Part shown: in pieces, positions 1-8,497 of the stretch | Layout: every line of letters begins with the position of its first letter | Numbering within the stretch: position 1 is the first letter of the stretch | Assembly: GCF_012641265.1 (NCBI RefSeq) | Contig: NZ_JABAHZ010000013.1 | Location: 1-64,000 of the forward strand | From: Chitinophaga eiseniae | GTDB lineage: Bacteria; Bacteroidota; Bacteroidia; Chitinophagales; Chitinophagaceae | Direction: 5' to 3' | Length of the DNA stretch: 64,000 nucleotides | Translations under genes and position numbers: made by a program | Notes under the pieces: model-generated | Database searches by the model: none | Told to the model about the DNA's origin: nothing | The model's input: only the letters and a program-made list of their open reading frames with translations

Positions 1-90
1 CATACCCAAATTTAACTACCCTGACCAACACTTGAAAGTCTTTTTTTCAACCAGATTATCTGGATAAATCAGCCCTTTTTTCTCAAAATT

Positions 91-127
91 AAAGAGGGTG
101 CCTCAAAATTACTTTTGAGACACCCTC
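91..127 (-). terminator. Probable terminator of the metallophosphoesterase gene
   Basis: A 15-base inverted repeat (94-108 with 113-127, one mismatch) lies 14 bases beyond the stop codon of the minus-strand gene. On the minus strand it is followed by a T-rich but interrupted tail, so termination may be incomplete. The bases to its left (1-90) show no gene on either strand. Confidence 0.55.
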
Positions 128-140
128 ATCAGTATTTATT

Positions 141-1355
141 TTATACGGTGTACTCACCTACTTTGGTGCCATCGTCTTTCAGCATGGTTAATACCAGTTT
201 TTGCTGATCTGCTTTTATTTTTATGAGAGTCCGGGCGCCGTCTTTCGGGCCACCACCAATGATAAGCGGGTATTCATGCTGTCCTTTTACGGGCGCATAA
301 ACGCCGTATTGGTGGGTATGACCGCATACCAGGATATCTATCTTGTGTTTGTTGAACAGGTCGCCAAACATTTCGCGGCAATGTTTTACGCCGTGCCATT
401 CACCGGAGTGATAATGCGGAATATGCATCATGACAACTTTATGCTTCGCTTTTTTAAAGGCGGGGCTTTGCAGTTGTTGTTCCAGCCATAGTGCCTGTTG
501 CTGCCGGTAAGCATCAAAGTCCACGATGCCCGCATATACGGGATGGGCATCTTCTTTATCTTCTCCCGTATCCAATACAATCGCGAAAACGGGTCCTATG
601 TTAAAGGTAAAATAGTTATTATGCCCCGGGTTGTCGAAGTACTGGTGCCATTCGCGGGCGTATTTGCCCCTGGTTTCGTGGTTACCTCTTACATACATGA
701 AAGGTGTTTGGGTAGAAAAGGTATCGCCGCAGGGGGTGAGCAAATGATCGATGATTTGTTGTTCATCGGCCTGGTAGTCGAACACATCGCCGTTGAAGAA
801 AACGAAATCACAGGGATCTTGTCCGTTCAGTCCCATCAGGTGAGGAATAGAGGCCGGGCGGTCGTGTATATCATTAATGATCACCCAGGATACTTCCTTC
901 GCCTGAGGATCGGGAGCGATGAAAGTGTAGGTGTCGCTGGTGATGGTATTGCCGTAGGTCATTTTATAAGGTTCAAACGACACGATGTCTTTAGAGCAAA
1001 CCTTGTAGCTATATTTTTTCCCTGGTTGCAGGGGGCCCAGTTCAATACGGTGCAGGCGGTTGTTGGCGTCTACCAGGCCATGGTGGGTGCTGTGGGCTTT
1101 CTGGTTGAGCTGTCCGCCGGTACCGTACTCCACCCAGCTATAGGAAGGGCGGGAGGTGAGCCACATTACGGAAATGGTATGTGGGCCGGGGTATTGCAGA
1201 TAAGGTTTGCACAGAAAGGTGATGTCCGGGTTATCGGCCGGGTGGATACTGGCTTTGGCTACGGCAGGTATGATACCGGTCATACCCAGCAGGCTGGCTT
1301 TGGAAATGTTGCCCAGGAAAGATCGCCTGGATTGTTCACTGTTTGATTTTTTCAT
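141..1355 (-). CDS. Tat-exported purple-acid-phosphatase-like metallophosphoesterase
   Basis: This 404-residue protein probably hydrolyses phosphate esters outside the cytoplasm. It begins with a twin-arginine signal (SRRSFLGN, residues about 10-17) and a hydrophobic stretch. A fibronectin-like N-terminal domain of the purple acid phosphatase type follows (about 45-140). The calcineurin-like core carries the metal-binding blocks NDIHD, NGDVFDY, RGNHETRG, HIPHYHSGEWH and CGHTHQYG. All metal ligands expected of the family appear present. The substrate cannot be told from sequence. The gene stands alone, divergent from atpD. The Tat signal fits export of a protein that folds around its metals in the cytoplasm. 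Confidence 0.85.
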   Translation of the reverse strand: MKKSNSEQSRRSFLGNISKASLLGMTGIIPAVAKASIHPADNPDITFLCKPYLQYPGPHTISVMWLTSRPSYSWVEYGTGGQLNQKAHSTHHGLVDANNRLHRIELGPLQPGKKYSYKVCSKDIVSFEPYKMTYGNTITSDTYTFIAPDPQAKEVSWVIINDIHDRPASIPHLMGLNGQDPCDFVFFNGDVFDYQADEQQIIDHLLTPCGDTFSTQTPFMYVRGNHETRGKYAREWHQYFDNPGHNNYFTFNIGPVFAIVLDTGEDKEDAHPVYAGIVDFDAYRQQQALWLEQQLQSPAFKKAKHKVVMMHIPHYHSGEWHGVKHCREMFGDLFNKHKIDILVCGHTHQYGVYAPVKGQHEYPLIIGGGPKDGARTLIKIKADQQKLVLTMLKDDGTKVGEYTV

Positions 1356-1576
1356 ATGTAGATATTATATATATCAGGATAGTTTTTAAAAATAGTAAGA
1401 GAATCAAGAAAAGGAAGCTATTTTTATATGAGTGGTGTAGCGGATACCGGTTATTTATAGATATAAATATTCTGTAATTTGATAGACTGCGCTTTAGATT
1501 GCCGGGAGATAAAAGTAAAATAACGGTGAGAACGGTGAAAAATGGGGCGGGAAAAGGTTTTTTTTCGTCAATAGCG

Positions 1577-1608
1577 TTTTGATATTCATCTATTAACTCT
1601 TACCTTTG
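1577..1608 (+). promoter_or_regulatory. Bacteroidota-type promoter of atpD
   Basis: TTTTG (1577-1581) and TACCTTTG (1601-1608) are separated by exactly 19 bases. This matches the TTTG / TAnnTTTG pattern of the Bacteroidota primary sigma factor. The -7 element lies 82 bases before the atpD start codon, leaving a leader of about 75 bases. The rest of the 335-base gap 1356-1690 shows no gene; its left part should hold the promoter of the divergent phosphoesterase gene. Confidence 0.8.
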
Positions 1609-1690
1609 CGGCAAATTTTGGAAACTGTTTGCACTGCAAGCGGTTTTTGAGGAAGTAACATTTTAGTATTTTATAAACCTCTTTAAAAAT

Positions 1691-3193
1691 ATGCCTAACA
1701 CAGGTAAGATCAAACAAATTATCGGTCCCGTGGTGGACGTGCACTTTGATGACAAATTGCCCGAAATCTACAGCGCATTGGAAATTACCCGCGAAAATGG
1801 TCAGAAAGTAGTATTGGAAGTACAACAGCACCTGGGTGAGGACAGCGTTCGTACCGTGGCAATGGACTCCACAGACGGTATGGTTCGTGGAATGGCCGTA
1901 GTTGATAAAGGCGCTCCGATTAAAATGCCAATTGGCGACCAGGTTAAAGGACGTTTGTTCAATGTGGTAGGTGAAGCGATCGATGGTTTGGGTGATATCG
2001 ATACTTCAAATGGTTATCCTATTCACCGTGAGCCGCCTAAGTTTGAGGATCTGGCTACTGAAACAGAAGTACTGTTCACCGGTATTAAAGTAATTGACCT
2101 GATTGAGCCATACGCCAAGGGTGGTAAAATTGGTTTGTTTGGTGGTGCTGGTGTGGGTAAAACCGTATTGATCCAGGAGCTGATCAACAACATCGCGAAA
2201 GGTTACGAAGGTTTGTCCGTATTTGCCGGTGTGGGAGAGCGTACCCGTGAAGGGAACGATCTGATGCGTGAAATGATCGAAGCCAACATCGTAAAATACG
2301 GTGATAAGTTTAAAGAATCCATGGAACACGGTGACTGGAACGTTGCCGCTGTAGATAAAGAATTACTGAAACAATCACAGGCAACGTTTGTGTTTGGTCA
2401 GATGAACGAACCACCAGGAGCCCGTGCCCGTGTGGCATTATCCGGTCTGACCCTGGCTGAGTATTTCCGTGATGGAGATGGTTCAGCAGGTGGCGGCCGC
2501 GATATCCTGTTCTTCGTAGATAACATCTTCCGTTTCACCCAGGCAGGTTCTGAAGTATCCGCACTGTTAGGCCGTATGCCTTCAGCGGTAGGTTACCAGC
2601 CAACACTGGCTACTGAAATGGGTCTGATGCAGGAACGTATTACCTCTACTAAAAATGGTTCCATCACTTCCGTACAGGCGGTTTACGTACCTGCGGATGA
2701 CTTGACGGATCCGGCTCCTGCAACTACCTTCTCTCACCTGGATGCTACCACCGTATTGGATCGTAAGATTTCCGATCTTGGTATCTACCCTGCTGTGAGC
2801 CCGCTGGACTCAACTTCCCGTATCCTCACCCCAACTATCGTGGGTGAAGCACACTACAACTGTGCGCAGCGTGTGAAAATGATCCTGCAACGCTATAAAG
2901 AACTGCAAGATATCATCGCGATCCTCGGTCTGGATGAATTGAGCGACGAAGATAAACTGACGGTATCCCGTGCACGTCGTGTACAACGTTTCCTGTCTCA
3001 ACCTTTCCACGTAGCAGAACAATTTACCGGTCTGAAAGGTGTACTCGTTCCAATCGAAGAAACTATCCGTGGTTTCAACATGATCATGGACGGTGAAGTG
3101 GATGAGTATCCGGAAGCAGCTTTCAACCTCGTAGGTAATATTGAAGCAGCTATCGAAAAAGGTAAGAAATTACTGGAAGCAGCGAATAACTAA
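1691..3193 (+). CDS. atpD: F1 ATP synthase subunit beta
   Basis: This is the catalytic beta subunit of F1Fo ATP synthase, 500 residues. The Walker A motif GGAGVGKT is at residues 151-158. GERTREGNDL, the Walker B strand ILFFVDNIFRFTQAG and ALLGRMPSAVGYQPTLA are all intact. It sits with atpC only. No atpB/E/F/H/A/G genes are in the window, which agrees with the split ATP synthase gene arrangement common in Bacteroidota. An excellent promoter lies upstream, and a strong hairpin separates it from atpC. Confidence 0.98.
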   Translation: MPNTGKIKQIIGPVVDVHFDDKLPEIYSALEITRENGQKVVLEVQQHLGEDSVRTVAMDSTDGMVRGMAVVDKGAPIKMPIGDQVKGRLFNVVGEAIDGLGDIDTSNGYPIHREPPKFEDLATETEVLFTGIKVIDLIEPYAKGGKIGLFGGAGVGKTVLIQELINNIAKGYEGLSVFAGVGERTREGNDLMREMIEANIVKYGDKFKESMEHGDWNVAAVDKELLKQSQATFVFGQMNEPPGARARVALSGLTLAEYFRDGDGSAGGGRDILFFVDNIFRFTQAGSEVSALLGRMPSAVGYQPTLATEMGLMQERITSTKNGSITSVQAVYVPADDLTDPAPATTFSHLDATTVLDRKISDLGIYPAVSPLDSTSRILTPTIVGEAHYNCAQRVKMILQRYKELQDIIAILGLDELSDEDKLTVSRARRVQRFLSQPFHVAEQFTGLKGVLVPIEETIRGFNMIMDGEVDEYPEAAFNLVGNIEAAIEKGKKLLEAANN

Positions 3194-3200
3194 TTATAGT

Positions 3201-3227
3201 AATGATCCCGGTCTGGCCGGGATCATT
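3201..3227 (+). promoter_or_regulatory. Perfect hairpin between atpD and atpC
   Basis: AATGATCCCGG (3201-3211) and CCGGGATCATT (3217-3227) form a perfect 11-base-pair stem with a 5-base loop. It starts 7 bases after the atpD stop codon and ends 25 bases before the atpC start. There is no T tract after it, so it is unlikely to be a full terminator. It could act as a processing or 3'-end stability element that sets different levels of beta and epsilon subunits (inference). Confidence 0.65.
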
Positions 3228-3252
3228 ATCCTTCACCATTTACGATCATAAC

Positions 3253-3510
3253 ATGCTATTAGAAGTATTAACACCAGAAAGAAAATTATATACCGGCGAA
3301 GTGTACGGAGTACAGCTGCCAGGTATTGACGGTTCTTTTGAAATACTGGATAAACATGCGCCATTAATTGCAGCTCTCGGAAATGGTAAAATGAAAGTGC
3401 TGAAAGACAAGGCGCACGCCGAATTCTTTACTATCAGCGGCGGATTTGTGGAAGTGTTGCGCAATAAGGCTACCGTACTCGTAGAAGGCGCTGTAGCAGT
3501 GGAGAAATAA
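3253..3510 (+). CDS. atpC: F1 ATP synthase subunit epsilon
   Basis: The 85-residue product matches the N-terminal beta-sandwich of subunit epsilon: it starts MLLEVLTPERKLYTGEV and contains GIDGSFEILDKHAPLIAALG. It couples F1 to the Fo rotor. The start at 3253 is preferred over an in-frame ATG at 3202, because the longer reading would put the intercistronic hairpin in the coding region and add residues unlike the family. The protein is short and lacks the C-terminal helical domain that inhibits ATP hydrolysis in other phyla, as is usual in Bacteroidota. Confidence 0.93.
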   Translation: MLLEVLTPERKLYTGEVYGVQLPGIDGSFEILDKHAPLIAALGNGKMKVLKDKAHAEFFTISGGFVEVLRNKATVLVEGAVAVEK

Positions 3511-3537
3511 GCATACCAGCAAGAAATTATAATAACC

Positions 3538-3568
3538 AGGCCGGGTAAGATTACCCGGCCTTCGTTTT
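3538..3568 (+). terminator. Intrinsic terminator of atpD-atpC
   Basis: AGGCCGGGTAA (3538-3548) pairs perfectly with TTACCCGGCCT (3551-3561) and is followed by a T-rich tail (CGTTTTTG). It lies 28 bases after the atpC stop codon. Confidence 0.85.
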
Positions 3569-3569
3569 T

Positions 3570-4011
3570 GTCCTAACTATTCCAATCTTAGATGACCCGG
3601 TAAGGAACAGGATTGCAACGCCGGGATTTCCTCTCTATTCATCTATGTGCAATACATTACCTGTACGGCTATACGAGATATCCGCAGTTCTATAATGCAC
3701 AACAATAAACAGCCGTATCAAGGGCTGTATATATTACCTAATGAATATGCCTTTGACGATAAAGTGTTGATGATCAGGTAAAATTCTGGTATCGGTCTAT
3801 AGAAGGGTCAAAATGTTTTCATAGGTTTGTTCCTTCATAGGTGTATTCTCATCGGTTATTACTTACCTGAACGGGCTACGTAATTGATATTATTTACGAA
3901 TTACTTTAGCAAGATATTTAATTTGTTTTAAATAAACACGATTCCGGCTGTTCATTTTTCAACAAAACCAGCCAGCATGCTACATCTCCTTCTTTCTCAG
4001 ATTATTAACTT
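3570..4011. other. Gene-poor gap between atpC and the yqgE-like gene
   Basis: No convincing gene is seen in these 442 bases. The part from about 3645 to 3781 reads as two short protein-like stretches in different forward frames. The second is a 28-codon frame, 3695-3781, whose product contains QPYQGLYILPNEYAF. This may be the remnant of a decayed gene. The A+T-rich remainder shows no terminator or clear promoter. Confidence 0.4.
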
Positions 4012-4569
4012 TTAGTTTAGGGAGGGATCAATGGGATAATTTGCCATCATGGCAAAGGCGCTGCCAAGATTTTTAAGAGATTGCTGCCATATTTGCTGTT
4101 CCCGCGATTCAAATACCAGGGCTGCATCTGGCTGCGACAGGATCCAGGATTTCTCCTTTACTTCTTCTTCCAGCTGTCCCTCTGTCCACCCGCTATAGCC
4201 AATAAAGAATTTGATCTGCTTAGGCTCCAGCAGGCCTTTATTAAGGGCAGTCACCACCTCGTCGAACCTGCCTCCCCAGTAAATACCAGGCAGTATTTCC
4301 AGTCCCCCGGCAATCAAGTCAGGCTGCCGGTGAATAAAATGTATGGTATCCATTTGTACCGGGCCACCGTAGTATACCGGGATATTGTTGATCAACACCT
4401 CCGGTACCAGGTCATCCAGCGACTGGTTGAATAACTTATTGATAACGAACCCAAAACTGCCTTTTTCTTCGTGTTCACAGAGCAATACTACCGTGCGTGC
4501 AAAATTTGGGTCTTTTAAGAACGGATCAGCTATCAGCAAAATGCCGGGCGACAAACTTACCATAGACAT
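4012..4569 (-). CDS. YqgE/AlgH family protein
   Basis: This 185-residue protein belongs to the UPF0301 (YqgE/AlgH) family. The typical N-terminus is present: SPGILLIADPFLKDPNF, then VVLLCEHEEKGSFGFVINK. YYGGPVQ and FFIGYSGWTEGQLEEE follow, where members have GYAGWxxGQLE. The biochemical role of the family is not established; AlgH was named from alginate regulation in Pseudomonas. A second in-frame ATG two codons downstream could be the true start. The gene is monocistronic, with a repeat and a small RNA locus upstream. Confidence 0.9.
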   Translation of the reverse strand: MSMVSLSPGILLIADPFLKDPNFARTVVLLCEHEEKGSFGFVINKLFNQSLDDLVPEVLINNIPVYYGGPVQMDTIHFIHRQPDLIAGGLEILPGIYWGGRFDEVVTALNKGLLEPKQIKFFIGYSGWTEGQLEEEVKEKSWILSQPDAALVFESREQQIWQQSLKNLGSAFAMMANYPIDPSLN

Positions 4570-4631
4570 ACAATTTTATAGCTCTATCCAAATTTAATTA
4601 AATGATTGAATAGTAAAGGAAAAAAGTAGCT

Positions 4632-4776
4632 CGCAAAGAAACAGAGGAGCAAAGGCGCTAAGACATTCAGAATCATACTAAAAATGTAGAGATCCAAAAA
4701 AATAGCTAAGGAAATAGCTCCCAAAATGGAAAAAATGTGAATTTTCTTTGCTTCTTTGCTCTTCTGCGTCTTTGCG
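4632..4776. repeat. Inverted repeat pair of the CGCAAAG type without a gene inside
   Basis: A purine-rich arm (4632-4663) and a pyrimidine-rich arm (4745-4776) are 32 bases each and complementary at 26 of 32 positions, with an 81-base interior. The units are permutations of GCAAAGAnGC. The arms closely resemble those flanking the GxxExxY gene at 45568-45598 and 46083-46113. This looks like a small palindromic dispersed repeat, comparable to a gene-less version of that cassette. Confidence 0.75.
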
Positions 4777-4795
4777 GGGGGAAAATAAGGGGAAT

Positions 4796-4822
4796 AAAAA
4801 AAGGAGGCTAGAAAACCTCCTT
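4796..4822 (-). terminator. Intrinsic terminator on the minus strand
   Basis: On the minus strand AAGGAGG and CCTCCTT (4816-4822 with 4801-4807) form a stem with an 8-base loop. A run of 7 T follows, overlapping the end of the stem (4802-4796). No protein gene ends here, so it marks the 3' end of the small RNA proposed at 4796-4937. Confidence 0.8.
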
Positions 4823-4937
4823 ACCATTTTATCAACCAAAATCTAAATCGCTTATGGAACGAATCCACATCGATGTATGTAGAAAGTTTAATTACTTTGT
4901 TATGATCTTGAACTAATCAAATTTAGTACCAAGATTC
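4796..4937 (-). ncRNA. Candidate small RNA of about 140 bases
   Basis: A free-standing transcription unit is implied. A perfect -7 element TACCTTTG lies on the minus strand at 4950-4943, and a strong terminator ends at 4796. Between them are no ATG-started genes. The RNA would fold into a 5' hairpin (ATCTTG/CAAGAT at 4905-4935, with an inner ACTAA/TTAGT stem), a small AAAGT/ACTTT hairpin (4883-4898) and the terminator stem. A usable -33 TTG is not evident. One frame ending at 4821 would encode a basic, aromatic peptide tail (HKRFRFWLIKW) from a GTG, so a tiny peptide gene is the alternative. Confidence 0.5.
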
Positions 4938-5150
4938 TGAAGCAAAGGTAAGGAAAGATGCAATAATAAAATCAGCAGTGGCCAGTTAAAATTACGTTAA
5001 AGTGATGTTGTATTGCTGTTAACAAACTGCAGGCTTGCATTCCATTCGGAATTTTGTATCATAGTTGCTATAGCAAACATCTTTTTTAACATATTTTAAT
5101 ATTTCCCTGCGCTTATCTTTGACGTAACTTAAAGTCAGACAAAACATTAC

Positions 5151-6527
5151 ATGATACCACTGAAGAAGATTTTTCCCGTTATTGTTGTACTGATCACGTT
5201 ATCCCTGTTCGGCATCATCTATATCCAGGTGAGCTGGATCAAAAGTGCGATACTGATTAAAGAAGAGCAGCTGTTTCAACGCGCTGTTAACATGACCAAT
5301 GATGTGTACAACGATCTGATGTACCGCCGCCAGAGCATGGCGATGTTTAAACTGGATAACCGGGCCCCGGCTATAAAAGGATTTAACCCCCTGGATGTTA
5401 CCCGGATGCCCTATAATCCGCCGGGCATCAGCGAAATCTTCAAAGTAGAGGAAGTGAGGCGTATTATCCAGAACAATATGAGGAAAAACCGCCTCGATTC
5501 TACTCATTTTGAATTCGCCATTATCGGGGGGATCCCCGGGTCAGACCTGGGAGTACCTAAAATGTTGTCGGCCGGCTTTGAGCAAATGTTCCAGCGAAAT
5601 GATGCCGATAGCATCGGTGACAAAAAAAAATACCGGGTACAGGTAATTCCCCTGGCAGAACCAAATGACTTTAATCCCCGTGTGGAGAAGCTATATATTA
5701 TCATGGCCAACGATGACTCTATTACCCGGCAGTTGGGCATGATGATCGCCGGTGGGGTGCTTTTTACCATAATTATTATCACCGCCTTTGCCCTTACCAT
5801 CCGCACGATGCTGAACCAGAAAAAGCTGTCGGAGATAAAATCGGACTTTATCAACAACATGACCCATGAACTGAAAACACCGCTGGCCACCATCTCCCTG
5901 GCCATTGATGCCATCAGGAATGAGAAAGTGATGTCAAAACCGGAAAAAATCCAGTATTTCTCGGGTATTATCAAGGAAGAAAATAAACGCATGAATAAAC
6001 AGGTGGAAAGTATCCTGCAATCGGCCCTCCTCGAAAAGGATGAAATAGGGCTGAAACTACAGGCCACCGATGTACATGCAGTGATCCAGAATACCACCGA
6101 TAACCTGCAGCTGCAGCTGGCCGGTAAAAATGGGGAGGTAGATCTGCAACTGGATGCTATTAACCCGGTGATTATGGCGGATGATGTGCATTTTTCCAAC
6201 CTCATCTTCAACCTGATGGACAATGCCATCAAGTATTCCAATGATCAGCTTAAGATCGTTATCCAGACTTATAATACGCGCAAAAGCCTGTTCATTGTGA
6301 TTATCGACAATGGTATCGGGATGAGCCGCGACACTATTTCCCGTATCTTTGAAAAGTTCTACCGCGCCCATACCGGTAATGTGCATAACGTAAAAGGTTT
6401 CGGGCTGGGGCTCACCTACGTGAAAGCCATTGTAGACGCACACAAAGGAAAAATTAAAGTGGAAAGTATCGTGGGGAAAGGCAGTAAGTTTACCCTGGAA
6501 TTTCCGCAGGAACTAGATAAAGGATAA
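5151..6527 (+). CDS. Membrane sensor histidine kinase
   Basis: This 458-residue two-component sensor has a first membrane helix at about residues 7-26, an extracytoplasmic sensor region of about 170 residues, and a second helix at about 195-218. The HisKA domain carries the phospho-acceptor H239 in MTHELKTPLA. The ATPase domain shows the N box NLIFNLMDNAIKYS, G1 box DNGIGMS and G2 box GFGLGLTYV. The signal sensed is unknown. No response regulator is adjacent; the only one in the window is 15 kb away. A perfect -7 element TATCTTTG is at 5114-5121. A ThiF-like gene follows after 5 bases. Confidence 0.93.
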   Translation: MIPLKKIFPVIVVLITLSLFGIIYIQVSWIKSAILIKEEQLFQRAVNMTNDVYNDLMYRRQSMAMFKLDNRAPAIKGFNPLDVTRMPYNPPGISEIFKVEEVRRIIQNNMRKNRLDSTHFEFAIIGGIPGSDLGVPKMLSAGFEQMFQRNDADSIGDKKKYRVQVIPLAEPNDFNPRVEKLYIIMANDDSITRQLGMMIAGGVLFTIIIITAFALTIRTMLNQKKLSEIKSDFINNMTHELKTPLATISLAIDAIRNEKVMSKPEKIQYFSGIIKEENKRMNKQVESILQSALLEKDEIGLKLQATDVHAVIQNTTDNLQLQLAGKNGEVDLQLDAINPVIMADDVHFSNLIFNLMDNAIKYSNDQLKIVIQTYNTRKSLFIVIIDNGIGMSRDTISRIFEKFYRAHTGNVHNVKGFGLGLTYVKAIVDAHKGKIKVESIVGKGSKFTLEFPQELDKG

Positions 6528-6532
6528 AGCGT

Positions 6533-7345
6533 ATGATACTTAGTGAAAAAGAAATACAGCATTTTAAAAACCCCATTGCCGTACCGGGTATGGGTATCAG
6601 CATGCAGGAAAAACTGAAGGAAGCCCGGGTATTGGTAGTAGGCGCCGGCGGCCTGGGAAGCCCGGTAATACAATACCTCAGCGCAAGTGGTGTAGGGGTA
6701 TTAGGAATCGCGGATTACGGTGTGATCAACGATGAAGATATGCACCGGCAGCCAGTATACCAGATGCAGGATATCCGCAAGCATAAAGCAAAAATGGCGG
6801 CCAGCAGGCTGTGGGCCGTAAATCCATATACCAAACATTACCCGATACTGATGCAGGTAAAACCCGAAACCATTGGTATGATGCTGGTGGGTTTTGACCT
6901 GGTGATCGACTGCTCGCAACATCTGCCCACCCATCTGGTGATTAATGATGCCTGCCTGGTTCATGATAAACCTTTTATCATCGGGGAGGTGCATAACTGG
7001 ATGGCCTGGTTTGGCGGCTTTAATATGCCCCTGGCAGATGGCACGCGCTCAGCTACTTACCGCTGCGCCCTGCCCATTACAGAGGAATACCGCAATTTCG
7101 ATGCAGGCGCTATGGGCGCTACGCATGGCGCGCTCGGCATGCAAATCGTATGCGAGGTGATCAAATATCTCATGGGCGTTACCATAGGTGTGGCGGGGAA
7201 ACTCTATGGCATAGACTATCTCCATAATCAAACCCAGGTATATGACCTGCAACTGGATACTGTACAGATAGAAAGTACCCGTGCAGCTGGCATCCTCACA
7301 GCGGATGATTACGGGTTGGAAATAGTACCGGATGTGGAAGATTAA
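6533..7345 (+). CDS. ThiF/MoeB/HesA-type E1-like adenylyltransferase
   Basis: This 270-residue protein is of the family that adenylates the C-terminus of small ubiquitin-like sulfur carriers such as ThiS or MoaD. The nucleotide-binding loop GAGGLGSPV is at about residues 36-44. IADYGVINDEDMHRQPVYQ follows, which corresponds to the DxVxxSNLxRQ region, and then DLVIDCSQHLPTHLVINDAC. No pair of CxxC zinc motifs is apparent. No carrier-protein gene is adjacent, so whether thiamin, molybdopterin or another sulfur pathway is served is open. It starts 5 bases after the kinase gene and is probably co-transcribed. Confidence 0.85.
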   Translation: MILSEKEIQHFKNPIAVPGMGISMQEKLKEARVLVVGAGGLGSPVIQYLSASGVGVLGIADYGVINDEDMHRQPVYQMQDIRKHKAKMAASRLWAVNPYTKHYPILMQVKPETIGMMLVGFDLVIDCSQHLPTHLVINDACLVHDKPFIIGEVHNWMAWFGGFNMPLADGTRSATYRCALPITEEYRNFDAGAMGATHGALGMQIVCEVIKYLMGVTIGVAGKLYGIDYLHNQTQVYDLQLDTVQIESTRAAGILTADDYGLEIVPDVED

Positions 7346-7370
7346 TGATTGTAGATCACTATATAAAAAG

Positions 7371-7402
7371 AAATGCCGGAATCAGTTCCGGCATTTCTTT
7401 TT
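7371..7402. terminator. Bidirectional terminator between the thiF-like and ldcA-like genes
   Basis: AAATGCCGGAA (7371-7381) and TTCCGGCATTT (7386-7396) form a perfect 11-base-pair stem. CTTTTT follows on the plus strand, and an A-rich run precedes it, which is a T tract on the minus strand. The two flanking genes converge on it. Confidence 0.9.
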
Positions 7403-7453
7403 ATGCTTTAAACATGCTTTAAATACGCTTGAGGCATGCTGTTGTCATATTGT

Positions 7454-8362
7454 TTATAGTTGTTCCGTCAGAACGGTTTTGGCGCCGATCTTAAGTTCAT
7501 GCTTTACACCCAGCTTCAGGGAATAGTTTTCGGCGCTATGCCCGGATGGGAAGCCAAAACAAACCGGGTAGTCATATTCCTTTACCAGGTTGCTGATAAT
7601 CTCGTATTCGGACTGTCCAAATGGGGTATCTGTTTCCTTGCCGTCTATAAAAGAGCCTACTACCAGTCCGGCCAGTTTATCCAGCCAGCCGGCGCGTTTC
7701 AGGTTGTACATCATCCGGTCGATGTTGTACCGGTATTCGCCTATATCTTCCAGTAGCAGGATTTTACCTTTTGTATTTACCTGGGAGGGGGTACCGGAAA
7801 GATTGGCCAGTATAGACAGGTTACCGCCTACCAGTATACCGGAAGTTTTTCCTTCCCGGTTGAGCGGGTGAGCGGTGGTAGTATAGCGGTAAGGCTTTCC
7901 TTTCAGTGCGGTAGCCAGGCTGCGTACATACTCATTATCCAGCGTATCGGGGGTAATGCCACTACACATCATGGAATGGAGCGTGGCAATACCAAATTTT
8001 CGTTGTATATGGGAGTGCAGTGTAGTAATATCGCTGTAGCCGCAGAGCCATTTTGGCGCCTTACGGAATTTGGTAAAGTCGAGTTTATCGAGGATACAAA
8101 CCATGCCGTAGCCACCACGTCCGAAGACAATCGCTTTTATTTCCGGGTCATCCAGCATATCCTGCAGTTCTTCCAACCGGAGTTCGTCGGGGGCAGAAAA
8201 ATTATGAAAGCTGGTGCCTACTGTAATACCGAGGTGTACGCGATAACCCCAGGAGCTGAGCACGCCCCGTGCATATTCAGCTGCCTGCAGGTCCATTTTG
8301 CTGCTGGAACAGGTAATTCCGATCAGATCACCTTTTTTCAAATATGGTGGAATTTTTACCAT
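7454..8362 (-). CDS. LD-carboxypeptidase, peptidase family S66 (LdcA-like)
   Basis: The 302-residue product resembles the cytoplasmic serine peptidase that removes the terminal D-alanine from tetrapeptides during murein recycling. The nucleophile is S110 in CGYSDIT. The partner glutamate probably lies in LLLEDIGEYRYNIDRM, and the histidine in FPSGHSAENYSLKLG. GRGGYG (about 81-86) is also a family signature. There is no signal peptide, in line with a cytoplasmic role. The gene is divergent from metG. Confidence 0.88.
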   Translation of the reverse strand: MVKIPPYLKKGDLIGITCSSSKMDLQAAEYARGVLSSWGYRVHLGITVGTSFHNFSAPDELRLEELQDMLDDPEIKAIVFGRGGYGMVCILDKLDFTKFRKAPKWLCGYSDITTLHSHIQRKFGIATLHSMMCSGITPDTLDNEYVRSLATALKGKPYRYTTTAHPLNREGKTSGILVGGNLSILANLSGTPSQVNTKGKILLLEDIGEYRYNIDRMMYNLKRAGWLDKLAGLVVGSFIDGKETDTPFGQSEYEIISNLVKEYDYPVCFGFPSGHSAENYSLKLGVKHELKIGAKTVLTEQL

Positions 8363-8375
8363 TGTACCTTTTGTT

Positions 8376-8383
8376 TACCTTTG
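8376..8383 (+). promoter_or_regulatory. Probable -7 element for metG
   Basis: TACCTTTG matches the Bacteroidota -7 consensus. The expected -33 TTG is not seen at 19 bases; the position holds a T run. It would give a leader of roughly 110 bases before metG, and it lies just outside the divergent ldcA-like start codon. Confidence 0.5.
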
Positions 8384-8497
8384 CAGATTAGTTAGCGTAA
8401 ATTCATACTTTATTTGCGGACTAAGGTGATAAATTGTAATGGTGATTCCAAAACAATCGCCCGATTTAAAATTTATTTAAGCATTCTTTAAGAGAAT

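Noticed and set aside
498..1346. Long open frame opposite the metallophosphoesterase gene
   Set aside because: It is the antisense shadow of a well-supported gene and has no recognisable motifs.
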